Made by a program: the position numbers and the translations under genes
Notes under the pieces: generated by a model
Told to the model about the DNA's origin: nothing
Seen by the model: only the letters and a program-made list of their open reading frames with translations
Database searches by the model: none
Source of the DNA: Lysinibacillus sp. OF-1
GTDB lineage: Bacteria; Bacillota; Bacilli; Bacillales_A; Planococcaceae
Direction of reading: 5' to 3'
Assembly: GCF_028356935.1 (NCBI RefSeq)
Contig: NZ_CP102798.1
Coordinates: forward strand, 3,162,001 to 3,226,000
DNA length: 64,000 bases
Shown: positions 58,216 to 64,000 of the stretch, piece after piece
Layout of the letters: each line of letters begins with the position of its first letter
Position numbering within the stretch: position 1 is the stretch's first letter

Positions 58216-59904
58216 ATGTCCGTTCGCAAAAAATTAAATTTAGGCTTCATTTCTTTAACCTGTTTACTACTCATTTCAAGCATCTTATCATTTCTTCAAT
58301 TCAAAACAACACAAAATGATTTAGAGGAAGTATTGAAGCATCGTATTGTTCAAATTCAATTAACGGAGAATATACAGCAACAACTTGCGTCTCAAGGTTT
58401 ATTTTTACGCTCCTATGTTTTAAATAATAAGGATGAAGCAGCTCGGGATAATTTAGAGCGTTATCACAAACTTTTACCTGAAACAGTTCAAGAACTTTCT
58501 GGTCTTGTTCGCTCTGATTATACAAAAGATATTATGCAACAAGTCACTGCATTACAAAACGAGTTACTAGCCTCTTCAGCGAAAGCCTTGCAGACGTTTA
58601 ATAGTGGCAATACGGATTTAGCTCTCACTTACATAAATAACGATGTCACAAAATACAATAAGGAAATCTTCAAGCTAACAACTGATTTATTAGCTTATCA
58701 TGATGAGCAGCTTCAAAAGGTCGATCAAGAAGTAAATCATACCGTTTCACGTGCTCTTATTATTTCCATTAGTCTACTAATTGCTAGTATTATTATTGGT
58801 ATATATTTTATGTATTTTGTTAAAAACTCCATTGTTCAGCCATTACGGAAGGTCACTGAAGCAGCAGACACATTAGCACAAGGAGATTTAACAATCGCTG
58901 AGCTTGACCATCAGACAAAAGATGAAATTGGCATACTTGCGGGTGCAGTCAATACATTAAAACAAAGTCTAGCTGGTCTGATGACGAACATTCAAGACAG
59001 TGCATCCCATTTATCAGCTGTCTCTGAAGAGCTTACTGCGAGCACAGAGGAAGTAACGGTAACATCCGATGATATTGCACAAAGAATTCAAGAAAACGCA
59101 ACATCGCTCACTTCTTCCGCTCGTACCTCGCAGCAAAGTGCTCTGGCAATGGATGAAACAGCAGCAGGTGTTCAACGCATTGCTGAGGCGACACATAGTC
59201 TTCACCACAATGCAGAGAGTATGCGCCAACTAGCCCATACAGGAGGAGCAACGATTTCAACAGCGGAAGAACAAATGAATATCATTTCTGTGGCTACCTC
59301 TGAAATTGCCACATTGACTCAAAAGCTAAGTAAGCAATCGGAAGAAATTGGACAAATTACAACTGTCATTACAGCCATTTCAGAACAAACAAATTTACTT
59401 GCTCTTAATGCGGCCATTGAAGCAGCAAGAGCTGGAGAACATGGTAAAGGCTTTGCCGTTGTAGCTGATGAAGTACGTAAACTAGCAGAGGAATCCAATC
59501 AATCTGCTAATCAAATTGTTGCCATTACGAGGGAAATCCTAACAGATACGCGCAATGTGGCTAATGCAGTGGACCATGGCTTAGCTTCTGTACAGGACGG
59601 CGTGTCTAAAATTCACGAAGCAGGAGATGCTTTCTACTCTATTACCTCAGCGGTCACAGCCTTTACAGAGCAAATTGAAGAAATATCTGCCACATCCGAA
59701 GAAATTTCAGCAAGTGCCGAGCAGGTTGCCGCCTCTGTCACCGAAACAGCCAATGTTTCAAATCAATCAGCTAGCAATTCTCAACTGATTGCAGAGTCTG
59801 TTGACGAACAAGTGGCGACAATGCAGCAAGTGAATGCGGTTGCTGAGGAATTAAGTCAGAATGCGCAACAGCTCCAAGAAGTCCTTCAGCAATTTAAATT
59901 ATAA
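58216..59904 (+). CDS. Methyl-accepting chemotaxis protein
   Basis: Transmembrane chemoreceptor of 562 aa. TM1 about 11-27 ([16 protein letters not shown]), a 4-helix-bundle type ligand domain (about 30-180, helical), TM2 about 183-203 ([22 protein letters not shown]), HAMP (about 205-255), then the cytoplasmic coiled coil with the conserved tip [46 protein letters not shown] precedes ATG. Stands alone; no che genes nearby. Ligand unknown. Confidence 0.93.
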   Translation: MSVRKKLNLGFISLTCLLLISSILSFLQFKTTQNDLEEVLKHRIVQIQLTENIQQQLASQGLFLRSYVLNNKDEAARDNLERYHKLLPETVQELSGLVRSDYTKDIMQQVTALQNELLASSAKALQTFNSGNTDLALTYINNDVTKYNKEIFKLTTDLLAYHDEQLQKVDQEVNHTVSRALIISISLLIASIIIGIYFMYFVKNSIVQPLRKVTEAADTLAQGDLTIAELDHQTKDEIGILAGAVNTLKQSLAGLMTNIQDSASHLSAVSEELTASTEEVTVTSDDIAQRIQENATSLTSSARTSQQSALAMDETAAGVQRIAEATHSLHHNAESMRQLAHTGGATISTAEEQMNIISVATSEIATLTQKLSKQSEEIGQITTVITAISEQTNLLALNAAIEAARAGEHGKGFAVVADEVRKLAEESNQSANQIVAITREILTDTRNVANAVDHGLASVQDGVSKIHEAGDAFYSITSAVTAFTEQIEEISATSEEISASAEQVAASVTETANVSNQSASNSQLIAESVDEQVATMQQVNAVAEELSQNAQQLQEVLQQFKL

Positions 59905-59929
59905 ATACACTCGGCAATCTCGCCTACAA

Positions 59930-59971
59930 AAAAGCAGGGAATAGAAAACGAATCGTTTTCTATTCCCTGCT
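59930..59971. terminator. Bidirectional terminator between the MCP gene and secDF
   Basis: Perfect 19-base arms AGCAGGGAATAGAAAACGA and TCGTTTTCTATTCCCTGCT, T-run on the minus strand. It ends secDF and probably also the chemoreceptor gene. Confidence 0.88.
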
Positions 59972-59978
59972 TACTAAA

Positions 59979-62246
59979 TTATACTGTAGGTTCGTCAGTT
60001 CCCCATTGTTTTTTCTCTTTCTTGAGTAGCTTTCCATCTGATTTTTTCATTTCACGAATTTTTAATGAATACCAGATTTGAGCGGCGATACAGATAGAAG
60101 AATACATACCTGTAATTAAACCAATCAATAAAGCGATAGAGAAGTTTTGAATAGATGGTGCACCAAAAATTAATAGGGATACAACAACGATAATAACAGT
60201 TAACACTGTATTAACAGAACGTCCCATCGTTTGGCGTAGCGATTTATTCACAATATTTGCCAATATTTCACGGTCATTAATGGTATCATATCGATCTAAG
60301 TTTTCACGCATACGGTCAAAGGTAACGATTGTATCATTAATAGAATAACCAACAATTGTTAAAACAGCCGCAATAAACGTAATATCTACCTCTAAACGCA
60401 TGAAACTAAACACAGCAACAATTAAGAATACATCATGCAGAAGCGAAACAATTGCCCCGACCCCCATGCGCCATTCAAAGCGAATCGCCACATAAATGAT
60501 AATACCTAGTGCTGCAAGAGATAATGCCTTAATGGCATTTTTCACAAGTTCCTTACCAACAGTAGGAGATACTGTACTTACAGTAGGTTTATGACCATAT
60601 TCCTCAGTTGTTTCTTTTTGGAATTTCAAAATATCTGCTTGAGATAAATCGGTTTTATAACGTACAACCGCTGAGGTACTCTTTTCTCCTGAAAGAACTA
60701 CATCTTCCGAAGGGAAGCCGATACTATCAACATATTTTTCCACTGCTTCTTTTGTTAATGTTTGATCTGCTTCAATTTGAATACGTGTACCACTTGAGAA
60801 ATCAATACCAAGGTTTAGACGGAAAATACCAAGAACAACTAAACCAGCCACTAAAATAGCTAATGAGAATGTATAGAATTTCTTACGATTGTGTACAAAG
60901 TCAAAGCGATCAAATTTCGTTGATAAATCTAATGCACCAATATTTTCATCCAGACTATGTTGTTTTGATTTCGCAATACCATACCAGGCTGGATTATTGA
61001 AATAGCCACTGTTCACAAGTAAACCTAATAGTACACGTGAGCCCCACACTGCTGTTAAGAAGCTCAATAAAATACTAATGATTAATGTTGTAGCGAATCC
61101 TTTAACAGAGCTTGTCCCAAAGTAGAATAGTACACCTGCTGCTAATAATGTAGTTAGCTGTGCATCAACAATGGCTGATAAAGATTGTTTAGAGCCTAGT
61201 AGGAAGGCTTGCTTCGCTGAGTAGCCGACACGTAATTCTTCTCGAATACGTTCTGCTGCTAAAATATTGGCATCTACTGCCATTCCTATACCAAGCACAA
61301 TGGCTGCTATACCAGGAAGCGTTAAGACTGCATTAATCCAATCAAATACAACCAGTACTAGGAATGTAAATACACCAAGTGTGATGATCGAAATAAAGCC
61401 TGGTAAACGATAGTAGAATAGCATAAATAAGAAAATGATCACTACGCCAACAATACCAGCGAAAATAGTGCTTTTCAGTGCTTCATCACCAAATTGAGCA
61501 CCCACAGAAGTTGAATAAATTTCATCAAGTTTAACAGGTAATGCCCCTGCATTTAAAATACCTGATAGATTTTTTGTTTCTTCAACAGAGAAATTACCAC
61601 TTATCATTACATCTGTTGTATTTAATGTTTGAGAAACTGTTGCTGCAGATGCATAGCGAGGCTTCGCTTTCTGTGATTCCGCTTTATAAGAATCAACACC
61701 CTCTTCGAAGTCTAACCATACAACCAATAAATTTTGTCCTGCGGGTTTCGCAGCAATCTTACTTGTTACATCAGCAAATTTTTTCGCATCTTTTAATTTT
61801 AGCGAAACAATTGGGCGATTTTGTTGGTCAAAGGAAGCACTTGCTCCATTTTCTTTTAGATCATCTCCATCTAATAATAAATTATCATCAACATCACGGA
61901 ATGTTAAATTCGCAGAAGTAGACAATAACTTACGTGCAGATTCTTGATCTTCAACACCTGCTAATTGCACACGGATTCGGTTTTCTCCCTCAACTTGAAT
62001 GCTAGGTTCACTTACCCCAATAGCATTTACACGGTTGCCAAGAGCTGTTGCCGTAGCAGTGACAATTTCAGGTGTAATTTTTTGACCATCTTTTAATTCA
62101 TTTACCTCGTAAAGTACTTCAAACCCGCCCTGTAAGTCAAGACCAAGCTTGATGTCCTTTAAGACGCCGTTTACAGTCGTACTAATTCCTGCTGCGAAAA
62201 GCACTAGAATTAATAGGAATGCAACTATACGACTTTTTAGTTTCAT
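59979..62246 (-). CDS. secDF: Fused protein-export membrane protein SecDF
   Basis: Proton-driven helper of the SecYEG translocon. 755 aa, the fused form of bacilli. SecD half: LGLDLQGGFEVLYEV, the large extracytoplasmic P1 domain (about 60-230), VGAQFGDEALKSTIFAG, and GIGMAVDANILAAERIREEL. SecF half from about residue 435: GIDFSSGTRIQIEAD and YSINDTIVTFDRMREN. Twelve membrane segments. ATG 62246 sits eight bases after GGAGG. Confidence 0.96.
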   Translation of the reverse strand: MKLKSRIVAFLLILVLFAAGISTTVNGVLKDIKLGLDLQGGFEVLYEVNELKDGQKITPEIVTATATALGNRVNAIGVSEPSIQVEGENRIRVQLAGVEDQESARKLLSTSANLTFRDVDDNLLLDGDDLKENGASASFDQQNRPIVSLKLKDAKKFADVTSKIAAKPAGQNLLVVWLDFEEGVDSYKAESQKAKPRYASAATVSQTLNTTDVMISGNFSVEETKNLSGILNAGALPVKLDEIYSTSVGAQFGDEALKSTIFAGIVGVVIIFLFMLFYYRLPGFISIITLGVFTFLVLVVFDWINAVLTLPGIAAIVLGIGMAVDANILAAERIREELRVGYSAKQAFLLGSKQSLSAIVDAQLTTLLAAGVLFYFGTSSVKGFATTLIISILLSFLTAVWGSRVLLGLLVNSGYFNNPAWYGIAKSKQHSLDENIGALDLSTKFDRFDFVHNRKKFYTFSLAILVAGLVVLGIFRLNLGIDFSSGTRIQIEADQTLTKEAVEKYVDSIGFPSEDVVLSGEKSTSAVVRYKTDLSQADILKFQKETTEEYGHKPTVSTVSPTVGKELVKNAIKALSLAALGIIIYVAIRFEWRMGVGAIVSLLHDVFLIVAVFSFMRLEVDITFIAAVLTIVGYSINDTIVTFDRMRENLDRYDTINDREILANIVNKSLRQTMGRSVNTVLTVIIVVVSLLIFGAPSIQNFSIALLIGLITGMYSSICIAAQIWYSLKIREMKKSDGKLLKKEKKQWGTDEPTV

Positions 62247-62593
62247 CAATAAATCCTCCTCGAATTGGTGTAAGGGCTGTCCTTACACGCCAAACAAGTA
62301 ACTAGCAATACCTTTTGAAACGTTTAATCCTCCTTTTCCTTTAGAATCGTGTTACCTGTGTCTCAAAAAGGTTGCTCTACTTATTCAATCGTTCATAACG
62401 CGCAAGTTTATCTTTGTATTATTAGGTACTAGCCTTCCAAATGCAAGTAAAAGAGCATTCAAGACTTATGTAAGTAAAAACTTATTCAAAATAAAAAAAG
62501 CGCAACACACTTATTATGAAACAGGTTGCGCTTGGTGTCAATTCAACACATTTAGGATTCTTTGAAATATTGTAAAATTTGACACATCCTTGA
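62247..62593. other. Intergenic region between comN and secDF
   Basis: No gene. A hairpin GTGTAAGG ... CCTTACAC (62268-62288) lies 22 bases before the secDF start, possibly a leader structure. The comN terminator is at 62493-62533. Confidence 0.5.
62493..62533 (-). terminator. Terminator after comN
   Basis: GCGCAAC (62501-62507) and GTTGCGC (62526-62532) then TTTTTTT on the minus strand. Confidence 0.82.
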
Positions 62594-62902
62594 TTACGTT
62601 CTAACTGGACCAAGCAGTAATTGTAATTCTTCCATACCTACTTCTTCAAACCAATTATTACTTTGTAAAAACTCTACTTGATTAAATGAGACAATATCAG
62701 ATGGTGATACCGCAAAAATGGTCGCAATCACCTCATGTAAACGTAGCTGTTCGATTTTCTTTTTACGCCATTTTTTTTCAATACAGTAGCGCCAAAGTTC
62801 TTCCGCCGTAATGGCATCATATTGATAATGTTTGAACTCTGCCATCTTACTATCAATTGCCGGACGGATTTTTTCAAATAGTTGCTCATATTGCATACTC
62901 AT
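62594..62902 (-). CDS. comN: ComN-type post-transcriptional regulator (YrzD)
   Basis: Small helical protein of 102 aa of the Bacillus ComN/YrzD group, which in B. subtilis affects comE mRNA. Typical are LFEKIRPAIDSKMAEFKHYQYDAITAEELWRYCIEKKWRKKKIEQLRLHEV in two blocks and VSPSDIVSFNQVEFLQSNNW. GGAGATGA precedes ATG. Its place between spoVB and secDF is the same as in B. subtilis. Confidence 0.88.
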   Translation of the reverse strand: MSMQYEQLFEKIRPAIDSKMAEFKHYQYDAITAEELWRYCIEKKWRKKKIEQLRLHEVIATIFAVSPSDIVSFNQVEFLQSNNWFEEVGMEELQLLLGPVRT

Positions 62903-62995
62903 TTTGAATCATCTCCAATCAAAGTCGTAACGTAAGACATGTTTGCATACAAATAGTGTAAATGAATTTTTGCGGCTTGAGAAGGGACGGATGGC

Positions 62996-64000
62996 ATGAG
63001 TTCTTTTGTAAGAGGTACATTATTTTTAATGTTCGTGATTTTTTTATCTAAACTTTTTGGCTTCTTTTATAGAATGCAATTTATGCGTATTGCTGGTGAA
63101 GAGGCTGTCGGCATTTATATGACCGTCTATCCAGCATTTATTTTCTTTATCTCACTCATTCAACTTGGACTACCTATCGCTGTAGCTAAAATCGTGGCAG
63201 AATTACTAGCAAAAAATAAGCGCGAAAACATCTTTGGTGTCATGCGTACGGCCATTCTTTGGTCATTCATTGGTATGATCATTTTTATGCCACTCGTTGC
63301 ACTCACAATACCATATATTTCGACGACGCTCTTACATAATGAACAGACAACATTTACGCTATGGATTGCGCTCTTTGCTGTACCTGTGTCCGTTGGATCT
63401 GGGTTATTACGTGCTTATTTACAGGGTGTAGCTAAAATTACCCCAACTGCTTGGGCTCAAATGATTGAGCAAATTGTCCGAATTAGCTTCATTACGTTAA
63501 TGCTGCCTTATGTGGCTAATTACAATAATGCGGCTGTTACTGCGGCTGCTGCAATGGGTATTACACTTCTTGCTGAGGTTGTAGCATTCCTCTATTTATG
63601 GCTACATTATATCGTTTCGAAAAAGAGACTATTGACGCGTAAAACTAAAATCGAAGGCTACCCTGCATCACCCATGCTACGTATTGCCCTTCCCTCTGCG
63701 GGCAGTAAGCTGTTTGGTTCTTTCACTTGGTTTTTAGAACCGATTATCTTTTTAAAAGCTTTGACAGTCGCAGGTTTAACTGCTTCTGCTGCTACTATTT
63801 TATATGGTGTCATCTCTGGTGTTTTAGTACCCTTACTATTATTTCCAGCTTTTGTATCAACAGCCTTATCCATTGTACTAATTCCAGCTGTGAGTGATGC
63901 CGTCGCTCGACAGCACATCCCGCTGTTACAAGAGCGAATTTCGGTCTCCCTAAGATTATCTTCCTTAGTAGGCTGCTTTGCTGCTACGTATTTCTTTGTA
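62996..64000 (+). CDS. spoVB: SpoVB-like polysaccharide/lipid flippase, cut by the window end
   Basis: MATE/MOP-superfamily membrane protein required for spore cortex formation in B. subtilis, probably a lipid-linked precursor flippase. The 335 visible codons stay open to the last base. N-terminus SSFVRGTLFLMFVIFLSKLFGFFYRMQFMRIAGEEAVGIY and LIQLGLPIAVAKIVAELLA fit SpoVB; about nine hydrophobic segments are visible. ATG 62996 is the first usable start after GAAGGGA. Divergent from comN. Confidence 0.9.
   Translation, partial: MSSFVRGTLFLMFVIFLSKLFGFFYRMQFMRIAGEEAVGIYMTVYPAFIFFISLIQLGLPIAVAKIVAELLAKNKRENIFGVMRTAILWSFIGMIIFMPLVALTIPYISTTLLHNEQTTFTLWIALFAVPVSVGSGLLRAYLQGVAKITPTAWAQMIEQIVRISFITLMLPYVANYNNAAVTAAAAMGITLLAEVVAFLYLWLHYIVSKKRLLTRKTKIEGYPASPMLRIALPSAGSKLFGSFTWFLEPIIFLKALTVAGLTASAATILYGVISGVLVPLLLFPAFVSTALSIVLIPAVSDAVARQHIPLLQERISVSLRLSSLVGCFAATYFFV

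Noticed and set aside
63658-63918. 86-aa frame on the minus strand within spoVB
   Set aside because: Shadow of the spoVB coding frame.

Overview
The window looks like a chromosomal segment of a low-GC, spore-forming member of the Bacillales, most likely Lysinibacillus or a close relative. The reasons are AT-rich DNA, Shine-Dalgarno sites of the AGGAGG type, T-box and M-box leaders, a spoVB homologue, and the B. subtilis-like chain recD2 - TPR - mnmA - cysteine desulfurase - cymR / rarA - tcdA - aspS - hisS - amidase - dtd - rel - apt - recJ - secDF - comN - spoVB. No tRNA, rRNA or CRISPR array was seen. Genus assignment is inference from gene content; no search was run.

Layout. 0-5.5 kb: a CorA-type transporter behind a clear M-box (Mg2+) riboswitch and terminator, an HpaB-type flavin monooxygenase, and recD2. 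5.7-10 kb: an accessory insert that splits recD2 from the TPR gene. It holds a solitary HisA of eukaryotic (HIS6) type, a 95-aa partner, an FtsW/RodA-like gene broken by an early amber codon, a RelP/YwaC small alarmone synthetase and an MFS exporter. 10.2-18.7 kb: TPR, mnmA, cysteine desulfurase, cymR, then rarA, three unrecognised genes and tcdA. 19.3-26.9 kb: an amino-sugar and cell-wall salvage region with a lactose/chitobiose-type PTS (EIIB-EIIA-EIIC), MupG, an Eis-like acetyltransferase, HPr, a SIS protein, a GntR regulator and NagA. Palindromic operators of one type lie before both transcription units, so they probably form one regulon.

27-41 kb: a probable 6S RNA, aspS-hisS behind a T-box, an SH3/Amidase_3 cell-wall hydrolase, a YfcC transporter, a secreted AA10 lytic polysaccharide monooxygenase with FnIII and chitin-binding modules, an esterase-like hydrolase, dtd and the long Rel. 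41-46 kb: pseudouridine catabolism (psuK-psuG), a divergent MFS/MarR pair with long palindromic operators, and apt. 46-51.6 kb: recJ, split inside its DYDADG motif by a 2.8-kb group II intron carrying an RT/maturase-HNH protein; joining the exons restores the frame exactly. 51.7-58 kb: trpEDCFBA without trpG, behind a T-box whose specifier reads UGG. 58-64 kb: a chemoreceptor, secDF, comN and the first part of spoVB, cut by the window end.

The most distinctive items are the in-frame group II intron in recJ, the eukaryotic-type HisA, two decayed copies of one IS1182-like element whose end hairpin now seems to serve as a gene terminator (the hairpin recurs a third time), and the salvage regulon that lacks NagB and MurQ within the window.
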